Counted from the first letter of the stretch, positions 44,466 to 56,149 are shown. The stretch is 64,000 bases of DNA from Euphorbia lathyris (GCF_963576675.1 NC_088916.1:10950501-11014500), one strand, 5' to 3'. Notes: generated by a model from the sequence alone, not told the origin. Translations and numbers: made by a program.

Positions 44466-47340
44466 CATTTTCTATCACATCATAATTTGCAACTAATAAC
44501 ATCACTATATTTAGTTTGTTTGGGTTGGTGCATTTCCTGCAGTCGACAACCATCTTTTATTGGGGTGGTTTTACCTCTGCCCATACCCATCTTCATTTGT
44601 AGTGTACCCCAACAAATAAAAGGTTGTAGTAACAAAACAACTAAAATGACATTCCTATAGTTCATAGTCTATGGAGGAAAAACTGCAACTTGTTTTTCTC
44701 AGCACAAAAGTGATATTAATTTACACTAGTCAATTTCATTTACAAGAATTTTTCTAAATTATTGCAGATAAATTTCGATTTCAGATTCATTCCTCAGAAG
44801 ATAATGTATTAAAACTAAACAATATCCAACTTACACAACGAATCATGTTTTTCTTTTTGGTAAAATTGCATAAAAGGCTTCTCAAATTTGAGCATTCAAG
44901 CACATAAATCTCTTCAGACTATGGGTTTAACATAACATTTCTGGTGTTGCTAGACTAAGTGATGGAAATTTTTGAAATTGAAATGTACATGGAGCTTTAA
45001 GACACTGTTGTATTTATTGACCAAGAAATTAGTCAAATTCACAAAATAAATAGAGAAAAATTAAAGACGAGATACACTATGCTGAGAAATACAACAGCTA
45101 CTGGTGCTATCTACATTAATAAGTTCATTGAGTGAAAGGCTTGATGATTTTCATACATATTAAACCATTCACTAAGGGCTTAAATTAATAAATAGTTATG
45201 GAGGGCTCAACATGTGTAAAAACTAAAGATCAAGAGCCAAATTTGTAAACATAAATGGTAAGGGACTCAATCTTTACAACTCTAAAAAAGATTTAATTGC
45301 ATGTGTTAACAAAAATTATGTGCCACAAGCGAGCAATGCAATTATAAGAGTAACATGAGTTAGTTATCTTCCAATTTATTTCCCCATAATTATTTTGAAT
45401 TAAATAAAAGAAAAACAGATTGACATGGTATTAGAGGTGTGAGAGCTCGGTTCGTTTTTCTAGAAAATGAAAAGGATCGAGTCTTCATTGCTAATCTCTT
45501 AAGTTAATTTTCTTTTGTTTATTAGTTTGGTTCGGATTGTGAGCGGCTCTTCAGAGTAAAGAAAGAGGGCAAAAGATGGGAAGAAAGATTGTTTGATCAT
45601 TAAATTTTCCTGTGTTAATGCTTATTGACAACCTTATATTTGGGAAAGTGATTTTATACACGTAAAGGTTGATCAGGTTTGATGAGAGGTTAATTTTGAT
45701 GAACAAGAAACAACTTTCAATAACTATTTGAAAGAAAATCAATAGCAAATAGCAACAAAAGCAATCAAGATTTTATCAGTAGTAGGAGATCAACACCAAG
45801 TTGTCCTAAACATATCTGTATTACAAACATAAGTTACATTATCTGTATGTGTAAGAGTTTGAACAAGAAAATGCTACACTTTCTAATTACCAGTTAATAA
45901 TTAATCTGCTCGGTCAAAACCAGACTGTAGGCGAGGGGAAAGTAGGATCATTTTGAGGGAGGGGACAGGCTGTCTACACAAAACTTATCTGTATGTATTT
46001 GTGAAAGAATTCATCCTCTCTTAGGTTACGTTGTAAACCTCAATCAAGAGCTTTCGAGAATCAGTACGAAACATAGTTCTCGAAAAATAGATATTTAGAG
46101 ACTTGCCAGTAGCCCAAAATATCAGATTTCCATTTGCCAGTAGCCTTAGGTGAATTTATCCGCTATTTCATCATTGCAAGGAAATGGGGAACTTAGTAGC
46201 ATACAAGATCAACTTCTACCAGTTCAATGGGAGGGGGGGGGGGACTGCTGTACAAGATTTTAGTAAGAAACACCTTGTTTGAAGATACATACAGCTGTAG
46301 ACACATATCCATGCTCCAAACTGGTGGTGTTTTGGGTGAACTTTGAAACACATTGTTCGAAGATACATACAGCTGTACACAGATATCCATGCTCCAAATT
46401 AGTGGTGTTTTGGAGGGCCTCCCTGTGAACTTTCCGTACTTCTTTCTCTATACCAGAAACGCTTCTTGCCAGTAGCCTCAGGTGACTTGCCTCTGCTTGT
46501 TCGATGCATGCTCCCAATGCCCATTCTTTTTATCCGCTATTTATTATTGCAAGGAAATGGGGGAATTTAGTTGCATACAAGATCACTACCAAGTCCATAC
46601 AAGATACAACTTCTACCAGTTCAATGCGAGGGAGGGACTGCTGTACACACATATCCATGCTCCAAACTGGTGGTGTTTTGGACAGCCTCCCCCGTTCTTC
46701 TTTCGCTATACCAGAAACTCTTCTATTAATAGTTTCTGAGTGGGCCCCGTTCTTTATGTCGCTTAAGTTCCATTGCTTTATTCAGTTGACCAACATACCT
46801 AGCTAGCATGCTTTGCACCTGCCTCCGCAAGAGCGTCCTTGATTTCGAATGCTATGCTGACTCTCCGTATTGGAGTTTATCTTCCTGGAATTAGATTTAC
46901 AACAAATGGATAACTTAGTGCTAATCATAAACTTAGGAGGAGATGGTGATGTTATTGCAGAAACACAGTTGAATCAGTTGAATATTTAAGTAATTGTAAT
47001 CATAAAAACCAGAAGCATTCACATGAATCAGTTGCAATCTCAACTCCCATTAAAACAAGTAGAGATTTCAAAAACAGTATTAAGCATCAAAAGCAAGATG
47101 AATCAGTTGCAATCTCATCTTCCATTAATATCCACAACTATAAAACAACAATATAATCATCTCATCAATACAAAACAACGAAAATTCAAAAAAGAAACAG
47201 GATAATGCTCTATTTTGAACGTTAAACATAATTTATGGTTTTTTGAACAAAAACCAACACTTATTAACCTTGGTTCTAATATTTTGAAATATTCTTGCAT
47301 CTAACTGTGCTGTTTATAATTTTCAAAAGACAAAAGCACA
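44466..47340. other. Unit B left part, no intact gene
   Basis: Matches 32800-33694 and 38846-40435 of unit A. It contains the empty MULE site (45342-45350), a run of eleven G near 46233-46243 and two 70-bp direct repeats (about 46268-46338 and 46346-46414, ACACCTTGTTTGAAGATACA type) absent from unit A. The coiled-coil-like piece near 46865-46740 is described under unit A. Confidence 0.45.
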
Positions 47341-47579
47341 AAAAAAAAAATAAGCAATGATCATTTGGAATTGGAAATTGAACATAACTGGGTCAAAGCT
47401 TGTGCATATGACGACTAGAACATATTTATTTTCTAAAAAAAACCTTCTTCCTTCAGTCATATATGAATCAACACTACTAAATAAATGTCTTTCATCATCT
47501 TTCCAAATCAACTCAAATACCAAAATAAAAATCATAATTGATAAACATGGGATGAAAAGGCAACAGTGTACACCTTTTT

Positions 47580-47795
47580 AAATGCCAATGTCAAAAGACA
47601 CTTGCTCTTCTGTGTTGCACCTCAATTTCGAACTTGAAGAAGTTGCCAATGGCTGTACATCAGCAGTATCATCTAGATAATACCTAGCGTTGCTTGGTTT
47701 TTGTCCAAGCTAACAAACTTGAAGTTGTTTTTAATGTGTTTCAAACATGTCTCCATCAGATCTGTCATCATAAAATCTAGGGATTTTTAATGTGT
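47580..47795 (-). pseudogene. TPS C-terminal fragment in unit B
   Basis: On the minus strand, FYDDRSDGDMFET (near 47785-47747) matches the GDDRSDEDMFE phosphatase-like motif of class II TPS. After a gap it continues with GQKPSNARYYLDDTADVQPL and RCNTEEQVSFDIGI then stop. It is joined without a visible intron to START-domain sequence upstream, forming a chimeric reading frame. Confidence 0.75.
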
Positions 47796-47799
47796 TTTG

Positions 47800-48208
47800 C
47801 ATAATGTTACAGTTTCCGTGTCCTAATGTTCCAATTTCAAGTACTTGAATTATGCATGCTTTGGTAATAATTATTGGAAAGAGATCCACCACCCATTTAC
47901 TCTGCATAATCAAAAGAAAGTTCTTCAATTCAGTCATTGCATATGTAATGTAATGAGAACTGGGCTAATTCTCACTTACTTACCGAATCTAGGAACATTT
48001 CGACCAAGTTCATTGCATTTATTGGCATAGTTCCTGAACTCGATGATTCCATACGTGCATTTGATGTTTTGAAAAGAGTTGGACTAGGGAATGTTTTGTT
48101 GTAGCTATCACAATGAAGGATCAATCTTCCATCACAATTAGTCTCAGTCCATAAATCCTTGACAAACTGCATCAGACTATTTGTATACTTGATAGCTGCA
48201 CTAGTAAC
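47800..48208 (-). pseudogene. HD-ZIP IV-like START domain, two exons, in unit B
   Basis: The exon 48208-47984 (75 codons) reads VTSAAIKYTNSLMQFVKDLW, CDGRLILHCDSYNKTFPSPT and MESSSSGTMPINAMNLVEMF LDS. The intron 47983-47903 has GTAAGT and TTATGCAG borders. The next exon reads SKWVVDLFPIIITKACIIQV LEIGTLGHGN. This order (LW, RE.L...SY...FP, E.S..SG....NA..LV.MF.D, KWV.LFP.I...A....V...G) is that of the START domain in class IV HD-ZIP factors. No homeodomain or zipper is found. In frame it then runs into TPS sequence. START binds lipids and controls activity in intact proteins; here it is a fragment. Confidence 0.72.
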
Positions 48209-48249
48209 CTGAAGCATCCACCCAATTAAATCAGCATATAACCTCATAT

Positions 48250-49289
48250 CATCATTTCCTTAGGAGAATAAGGGCACAAACTGGTCAGAACAGAAAATAG
48301 CAGAAAATTTCTCAAGTTGCGAATTTGGAATGAATTTTGTGATTCAGAATTATATGCATTCAAAATTCTAAATCTTCAATTTTTAAAAAAAGTAGGAGAA
48401 TTGGAAGCGTTACAAAGAAATTGAAGTTTCAGGAATGGTGCACAACTAAGATCTTGTTCAGTTTTAGAAAACATTTTCCAATTCTCTTTTTTTCCCAATT
48501 TTCGGTTTTCGAAATGGAAAATCAAAAAATGAATTTCTATTTCAACCTTCAAATTGATGTGTCATTTTAATAAATTTGATATTTACATGTTAATGAGATT
48601 ATTAGAGAAATAAGATAATTAAAATATCAATGAAATCATATTAAAATATCAATGCATGAATCAACAGTGAAATGGACTGCAAATTGAATATTAGTTATAA
48701 AGTCAGCTTATAACACAAATTTGCAAAAATTTGTGCATGTCAATAATCGTCTAGCCTTGAGACATACCACTTCATAATAATAGCAAGTAAAGAAGCAGAT
48801 AACTCCTGATATTAGTATGAAGATTATACTTTAAAAGAAAATTATAGCCCAATTAGTAATGAATAAGGAAGTTTTACCCAATTTGAGAATGACCATTGTA
48901 GCCCACAAAGGAGACCCAAAAGAAACTTACTTTTAGGAAAAGTAAAGAATGTCTCTTGGATATGACACTTTTGAATTAATGATGATTATAAAGAGCAAAA
49001 ATTTCAATACTTGTTCCTAATAAACCCTCCCTAGTACAACAACCAGTGTCATCATCTTCATAGAAATAAGTAAAAAAAAAAACATAAGACAATGACAGGG
49101 GGTGGCTCTCTATGCAAACGAGTCATATCATAAACATACCAAGTTGAATCATCTTGAAAGCAGGCAACTGAATTGATTTATCTAATTCGTAGGATTATGC
49201 AAACACGAGAATTACTTATTTTCTGAAGATAAAAAAAATTAATGTATTTTCAAAATTCTCTTATGGACCCTCAGTTCAGTAAACCTCAC
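48250..49289. other. Unit B intronic/intergenic sequence
   Basis: Matches 41230-41815 of unit A except for about 480 bp (48582-49060) found only here. That segment could be an insertion in B or a deletion in A; no TSD is evident. No coding is seen. Confidence 0.4.
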
Positions 49290-49365
49290 CTTTGGAAGTA
49301 CAATCCTCCCCAAACCCCCAACATCACTGTTCTCCAGCTCTTTCTTCAGCAAAACTCTTAAGTTT
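49290..49365 (-). pseudogene. B3-domain exon fragment in unit B
   Basis: The 76-nt exon encodes NLRVLLKKELENSDVGGLGR IVLPK, closer to the B3 consensus (NSDVG.LGRIVLPK) than the unit A copy. It has a TGCAG acceptor and a GTGAGG donor. The rest of the B3 domain is missing. Confidence 0.7.
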
Positions 49366-50395
49366 CTGCATCCAATAAATCAACAATCAATTCAAAATAT
49401 ACATTTGTTAATAGCATGAAAATAGTTATCCAACCACCACATTGTCATCATTACATTGAATTAACAAACAGCCAATGGTGCATAATGGAAAATTTTAAAA
49501 GATTACACACAGCTATAATAAAAAATCCCATTCATAAACTAATGAAAACAATGAACAAAAAAAAGGATATCAATTATTTCCAATACACTCATTAACATAG
49601 GTTGCTTTATTTTCAAAATCCACATCTAGTTATACATTTATACTAACTAAAATTGAATTTCCAGTAAGTGGCAAACATAGATGAAAGTAAACACATATAT
49701 AATCCTCTAATTCACAAATGGTATTCTATTGAGCAGCAACATATTTCCAGAGAAACGCCTCTCTCAGTTCTGAACTGCCATGTGAAAATGGAAGAATGTT
49801 CCTTCAATTGTACTTCTAATGTCAAATAAGTCCCAAAATGACACTCTAGTATCATTTAGAAAGCAGTGGGCTAATCTATTTCGTGGAGAATGCTTGTGGC
49901 AAGCTGCTCTCAACAGAACTTATCCCTTTGCAGGGAAAGCTAAAAGATGACCAGGACCTATACCACGAGGTTCGAGCACAAAGATATTGTGAGATCTAAC
50001 CCTTGGCTGGCTTAGAACGAGTTGACCCCGTGATCTTTACTTGGAAAGAATGGAGCTAACACGAGTTGTCAAAATTCAGAAAAAAAAAATGGGCCTTTTT
50101 AAAATCGGAACTCAGATGTTCAAAATCACACAAACTGTGGAGAAGCTAAAACTTAAAATTTTGTCATTCAGACTAGATCTTCAGCATTCCGATTCAAACA
50201 TAAAATACAACAAAGCAAAAGAAGAAAGATTTACCAAAAAGTAGCTGTTGGAGGTGACCCACCCGCACGGCGGAGAAGACAGAAGACCCACCCCTCACGT
50301 TCGATTCAAACTTCTAGAACTGCTTGTAGGTGTGCCCTAAGTGGCAGTATTTATAATTTGTTGAAAATCACCACCAGTGTGTTTTATTAATATTT
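49366..50395. other. Unit B, upstream of the B3 exon
   Basis: Matches 41892-42700 of unit A, but about 295 bp at 49740-50035 (GAGCAGCAACATATTTCCAG onward) occur only in B, and about 200 bp of A are lost near 50245. I do not recognise the B-only piece. Confidence 0.35.
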
Positions 50396-50975
50396 GGGTA
50401 ATTAATTTATTAGTCCCTATATTTTGACAAAACACACTGTTTAGTCATTGTGTTTTTAAAAACATACGGTAAGATCCTTAACTTTTTTCTCAGTGAACTG
50501 TTTAGTTTTTCCGTCTATTTGTTAGATTTTTTACCGTTTATGAATTCAGAAATGATTAAATTACCCTTTACTAATTATCAGTCAAAAGCAATTCACACTT
50601 CTATGCTTTTCCCTCACAAAAAAACGAAGAAATAATTGAATCCCTAATCCATAATCGAATCTCTCATGTCCACTCTTCCTGTTTGAATTAAAATTGCTTT
50701 TGCTTTTGAGGTGTTTGGTTCTATGATTGATATGTGGTAAAGGGTAGTTAAGACATTATATTTTTATTTTAATTAGAGTTTGACTCAAATTCAAATTGAC
50801 TAACAAAATCTTCATGAGAGTCTAACGACAGGGACTAAACAGTTCACTGAGCAAAACGTTAGGGACTAAACAGTTCATCAAGGAAAAGATTAGAGACCTT
50901 ACTGTATGTTTTTGAAAATACAGGAACTAAACAGTATGTTTTGTCAAAATATAAGAGCTAATAAATTAATTACCC
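50396..50975. repeat. MULE-type MITE (GGGTAATTAATTTATTAG), perfect 9-bp TSD
   Basis: The ends GGGTAATTAATTTATTAGTC and GCTAATAAATTAATTACCC are inverted repeats that continue with CAAAACACACTGTTTAG. TTAATATTT flanks it at 50387-50395 and 50976-50984. Unit A has the uninterrupted target (TTTTATTAATATTTTT near 42698), so it entered after the duplication. The open frame 50450-50635 is incidental. Confidence 0.9.
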
Positions 50976-51509
50976 TTAATATTTTAAGGATTTTTTTGTT
51001 AAAGAATTGTCATTATTTACATTCTGAGTCCCCAAATCAGAAATTAGGAATCTTAACTATTAAAATTATTAATTAGATTTTTGAACTAAACAAAAATCAT
51101 CAATTGAATCTCTATCTCATCTTAAAATCAGAAACTATACTTATTTGATATAGACGATAATAATCTTTGTATTGGTTCAAAATGAGTTTGGGGAAAAGGG
51201 TCTGAAACTATTCAACCGAATGATTTTCGACGAGGCATCAATTGATCATTTTTGTTTAAAATGAGACTCAGTTGTTGATTTTTGGTTAGTTCAGGAATCT
51301 GATTGATGGTTTTGATAGTTCAAGGTTTAATTGTCTTTGAAACTTTAGTTTAGGGAGCCAAATACCTAAATTTGAAGACTTTAACTTCTTTAAAAAGAAT
51401 TTGTAATTGGTAGAAAATTATAATTTATTAATTAATTAACACCTTGATGATTAATATCTCTAACACTTAAAAGTTTCGTAAATCAAAATTGAAATTATAT
51501 TAAAAAATC

Positions 51510-52129
51510 GAGATAAGGTGTAAAAATACCTCAATGTTTATTATTATGAGCAATTTTATCGTTAATGTTTTACATGATGCAATTTTATTCTTAATATTGA
51601 AAGTCAAGAGCGATTTTATCTTAACGTTGGCAGTCATGAGTAACTCCACCATTAACGTTGATAAATTTGGTTAATTTAAGCAATAATTCATCAACTTGTT
51701 TTCTCGATCATGAATATTGTTATCTGCATTTCACATATGCATCGTTTTATCACTCGTGGGTAATAGTTATAAACATATAATTAGACATAAATAAAAATAC
51801 AATATATATATATATAAAATCTTTTACAGGAGTTGTGAAAAAAAAAAATTCAAATATTTCGTCAAATTTATAAATATCAATCTCTAATTCTATTAATAAA
51901 TCACAAAAAAAAATATAATTTTTTTAAATCAATTGATATGCAATGGCTGGAGACTAATAAACAAAAAAATATATATATTTTATAATAATATCTGAAATTG
52001 ATCAAATTTGTCAATGTTATAGGTAAAATTGCTCTTGATGCAAACTTTAAGGTAAAATTGCACAATTTTTGACATTAGGAGTAAAAATGCTCCTGACTAT
52101 AAACGTTAGAGGTATTTTTACACATTATC
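51510..52129. repeat. MITE of the GGATAAGGTG(C/T)AAAAA family, unit B copy
   Basis: It starts AGATAAGGTGTAAAAATACC and ends GGTATTTTTACACATTATCT. Internal phrases (GAGCAATTTTATCGTTAATG, GTAAAATTGCTCTTGATGC) are shared with 18008-18415 and 53275-54560. The TSD is not clear. Confidence 0.75.
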
Positions 52130-52860
52130 TCTAAAAAAAAATTGATAAGAAGTTGTTCACCAACATGATCATCAAAAATAAATATTTAAGTCTCTCATAA
52201 ATTTAAATTTTATTGATTCAGCCTTTAATCTTTTAAATGTATATATTAAGCCTCTAATAAATTATTTTGAACGCGTTAAGGTTTTAGTCTTTCAAATTGA
52301 GACATTAAGTCCTTGATCATTTATTTTTAACCCATTAAGTGTGTGTGGTTCAAACACAATTTAATGCAAATAGAATTGTCAGTGTGTCACTGTTTTAACA
52401 CGTCAATAAATATATAGATTGTCACATCATATAATTTATTAACTATTCTACTTTAGAGGAAAAATGATATTCTTATAGTTTCCCGCAATGTTAAACAGAG
52501 TTTGAATTATTCACATAACTGACACATCAAATAAAGATTTAATGTATATATAAAAAAAAAGCTAGGTAACACCCTAAAAATGTGATATGCTCTCTCTCTA
52601 TAAATACTTTCTCTATCTATTCATCTCTCACTGACTTATCGTCGGAAAGTTCATAGCATAAGTTGACCGAATCAGTGGACCAGCTACAGTTCAGTCTCGA
52701 CACCTTATCATATATATAGTCAATGTATTTAAAATCAATTTATGTGTGTCATTAATATTTAATAATTAAAAATTAATTAAAATCCCTTAGACATTTTTCT
52801 TAAATTACAACAATATCGATTTTGAAGCTAACGCAAAAAGAGATAATGAATAGTTGGTGG
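52130..52860. other. End of unit B and unique flank
   Basis: AT-rich; the duplication ends at 52680 and unique sequence starts (CAGCTACAGTTCAGTCTCG). No gene is seen. Confidence 0.45.
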
Positions 52861-52879
52861 CTCAAGCCACAAGGATCTT

Positions 52880-53095
52880 ACGGAGTATAATAGAGTAGTT
52901 CAAGACATCAACAAACTTCTTCAGAACCACACGACTTATGTGGTGATGTTTGTTCATCGATTAGCGAACGAAGTTGCTCATGAGTTAGCTCGTCATTCTT
53001 ATTCCAATGCTAGTCATTTTATTGCCTTTTGTATTCCTAATTTTTTAGAGAGTGTTTTATATGGGAATGTGAGTTTAATTTTAATAAAATGAAAT
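52880..53095 (+). pseudogene. RNase H-like 3' scrap of a LINE-type ORF
   Basis: The frame reads INKLLQNHTTYVVMFVHRLA, then NEVAHELARHSYSNASHFIA, the last strand and helix of the RNase H (RVT_3) domain at the end of plant LINE ORF2 and related domestic genes (VHR.AN..AH.LA). It ends near 53091 with a stop. No poly(A) or TSD is seen. It is too short to place in a LINE family. Confidence 0.6.
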
Positions 53096-53274
53096 TTTCT
53101 CTAAAAATAATAATAATTAAATTTAATTGATATTAAATATTAATTACTTAATAATTGTGTCCATTTTATTTGAAAATAGGTATATAATTGTTATTTTTAT
53201 CTTAAAATCATTATTATTGGGTCTTTTAATTAGTTTAGTTATTATAAATATAATTATTAATATAATTAATTTAT

Positions 53275-54560
53275 GGGATAAGGTGTAAAAATACGCCTAA
53301 CATATACATCTAGGAGCAATTTTACCTATAACGTCTAAATTTGTGCAATTTTACCTTTAATGTTGGCACCCAAAATCAATTTTACTTCTAACGTTAATAA
53401 ATGGGTGTTTGGTTGCTTTTTCATGCTCTTATTTGCCTTTTCACTTAAAAAAAAGAGTTTTAGGTGTTTGGTTAGTGATCTCATGTTTGTCTTTTACATC
53501 CGAAAAGTAGCATTTTATAAAAGTAGAGAATATTTGCTTTTTGAAAAAGCAGATTCTTCCAACAGCAAACCGTAACAGTAAACAATAGGCAAAACAAATG
53601 GGCCATAAGTTGGAGCAATTGGAGAAATTATTCATCAAATTGTCTTATTGGTCATGAATCTTGTCATCTATACTTCGGGTAAATTACACCCATGGCTAAT
53701 GAACTTTGCCCATTTTAACACTGTGGCCACTAAACTTCAATTCTTAACGGCATAACCATTAAATTTTACACTTTTAAACACCGGCAACCACTCAACTTTA
53801 ACCAAATCCTCAAAATGACCGTTAACGACCTCAAAGTAAAAATATTTAAGAATTAAAGTTATTGAGAACGACATTTAGCATGAAACTACATTTTTTATGT
53901 TCCAAAATCACATTAATAGAGTTTTCTTTCTCTAAAAATTTGTGTTCTATATCCTAACCAAACAACACCTAAATGACCTCAAAACGAAATTTTTTAAGAA
54001 TTAAAGGTCCTTGGAATATCATTAACTCTTCGAATTTTTTATTTTCAGACCGTCATTGGTCGTTTTGAGGCGTTGAGTGGCCACCGATGTTAAAAGTGTA
54101 AAGTTAAGTGTTCATACTGTTAAGAATTGAAATTTAGTGGTCATAATGTTAAATGGACAAAGATCTGTTGCCACGGGCGTAATTTATCCTCTATACTTCA
54201 CATGTGCGTCATTTTATCAATTAGTAACGGATAATAAATATATGATTAAATGTGAAAACTTTTTAAAAAATTAAAAAATATACTGTATTTTGTATGAGTT
54301 GAATAAAAAATCAATATTTCACCGGGTTTAAAAATATTAATCTGCAATTTCATTTTTAAATCATAAAAAAAATATGAATTTTTTTTTAGAATCAATTTAG
54401 GTGAATTGGTGGAGAATAAGGAACAAAATATCTATATTTTATAATAATGTCTGAAATTAACCAAATTTACCAATATTTGGGGTAAAATTGCTCTTGGCTA
54501 TCAATATTAGGAATAAAATTGCTACGGTTTATAAACGTTAGGAGTATTTTTGCATTAAGG
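53275..54560. repeat. MITE of the GGATAAGGTG(C/T)AAAAA family with nested MITE
   Basis: The left end GGGATAAGGTGTAAAAATAC and right end TAAACGTTAGGAGTATTTTT match the family, though the final right tip is mutated (GCATTAAGGTC). Its middle is expanded by the MITE at 53677-54190 and by AT-rich sequence near 53400-53600. Confidence 0.65.
53677..54190. repeat. MULE-type MITE (GGGTAAATTACACCC), 9-10 bp TSD
   Basis: The left end GGGTAAATTACACCCATGGC and the right end GGGCGTAATTTATCCT are inverted. Arms continue through CACTAAACTTCAATTCTTAA and its complement. CTATACTTC is repeated at 53668-53676 and 54191-54199 (one more T also matches). Confidence 0.85.
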
Positions 54561-55074
54561 TCGTAAAACAAGAAAAATACAATAAGGAGTCCAACGGGTT
54601 AAGTTTCTGTGTTTTTTTTTTTTTGTCTGTATCATATATTTTGTCGGATTTCTTTATCCGTCTGAATTGTATCTACTCTCTTTATTCTGTCGTTTATACC
54701 TTTCTTGAATTTAGCAAGAGCGGAAATGATTTATCTTATTCGTGGATCAATAAATCTTCATGGTTGCAACAAAAAAAAGACTCAGATCTGAATGTTCGGA
54801 ATAACTTAAAATATGAAATTTGGATTGTAGATGCTTTCTACAGATTTGAATTTACGAAAAATATATATTATAGTGTTATTTGATATTGTTTTATATTTTT
54901 TTATGGTTTGTTTTGCTATTTATAATCGTTTTTATCTCTTCGTAGATATTGTATTGGTTTTAGACTTTACTTGTGTGAAGTTTTATTCATTATTATAATT
55001 TGGTTCGTGTAATTCTTCTTTCATCTACTCATTACAATCATTTTTCTCAATAAAATAAAATAAAATAAAATTAA
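54561..55074. other. AT-rich, no gene recognised
   Basis: An open frame at 54623-54883 lacks motifs. No gene or repeat border is supported. Confidence 0.4.
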
Positions 55075-55586
55075 GAGAAAATTATAAAACTGGGTCAAAT
55101 GGGAGGCCCATTTACATATTTAACTCATTTACTAATTCTACTACATATCTAGACTGATTTTGTATGACTTTCCAAAAATATCCCAAACCTTCCCACTTCC
55201 ACCACTCGCGAATCGCCGCTCCCCCCATCTCATTGGTTATGCGAAAAGTTGCTCCTGCATTAATGATTTCAAGACTTTTGATCTTCCTTTCTTCCTTTAA
55301 ATTGCACGAAATCTGCACCATTTAGTCAAAATCACGATGAATTTCTCTTTTTCATCTCTTCATCTCTCGATTCTGCAACTTCCCAACCCTAGAAAACGAG
55401 TAAATGGTTTTTCATCTTCCTGTTCGTTGCTTGGTTTCTTTCTTCTTGTTACCATCAAAGAAATGGTTTTTCTACGTTATTTCCTTCGTTCTTCCTATGT
55501 TATCATATTGTTATTGTCGCTTTTGGGGGTGAAAGGGGTGAAAAATATAAGTATCTGTTTTTTTTCTGCGTTTTTTCATGAATTCA

Positions 55587-55925
55587 CTTCGCAATCGATG
55601 GTTTCGCTAAGCTTTGCGAAGAGAACGAGCCTGGAAAGTGATGATCTACTTCGTGAATTGATGATTTCGCGAAGATCTGCGAAGAGAAAGAGTCTGAAAC
55701 GTATGGATCTACCTCGCGAATCGATTAGTTCGCGAAGTCTACGAATAGATCCTCACGTTTCAGTCCTCGCAGACTTCGCGAAAGCATCGATATGCGACGT
55801 AGATAGTCACATTTCAGACCTCGCAGACTTCGCGAAAAAATCGATATGCGAAGTAAAATCACCTCTTCCCCTGCACATTTACATTCGCATGCTTCGCTAA
55901 TTTTCATTTCGCGAAGCAAAAATCG
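55587..55925. repeat. Cluster of TTCGCGAA-type palindromes
   Basis: At least a dozen copies of CTTCGCGAA, CGCGAAGT, TTCGCTAA or GATATGCGA occur in about 340 bp, including two near-identical 60-bp units (CAGACTTCGCGAAAGCATCG and CAGACTTCGCGAAAAAATCG). Strong local CpG excess compared with the surrounding AT-rich DNA. Confidence 0.75.
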
Positions 55926-56149
55926 TCTTTTTCCCTGCCTAACACGATTAATTTTTTCTGTATATGGTTGAATACGTAACATCCCTTTATGGAAGGCGGC
56001 GTACTGGGCTGCAGGGGAGATGATTTTCCTTCCTGTATAGGGATGAACTTCCCCAAGATTGACACATTCACTCTTAAAATGATTGGTTAGGAGAGGTTGT
56101 GTCAATCTCGGGGTGCACCATGGGACACGTCCATCCCATGGTGCCAATC

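Larger units (their letters stand above)
44261..52680 (+). repeat. Tandem duplication, right unit (B)
   Basis: Unit B begins in the middle of the MITE that is complete at 32496-32790 and ends where unit A ends. The junction 44261-44265 reads TGGAC, the bases shared by the unit start (32580-32584) and unit end (52676-52680). Differences from A: no MULE, an added MITE (50396-50975), extra sequence at about 48582-49060 and 49740-50035, and local repeats near 46268-46414. Confidence 0.88.

Noticed and set aside
55337..55900. 187-codon open frame as a gene
   Set aside because: It runs through repeated TTCGCGAA units inside a TIR element, has no recognised domain, and its repeats explain the open frame.
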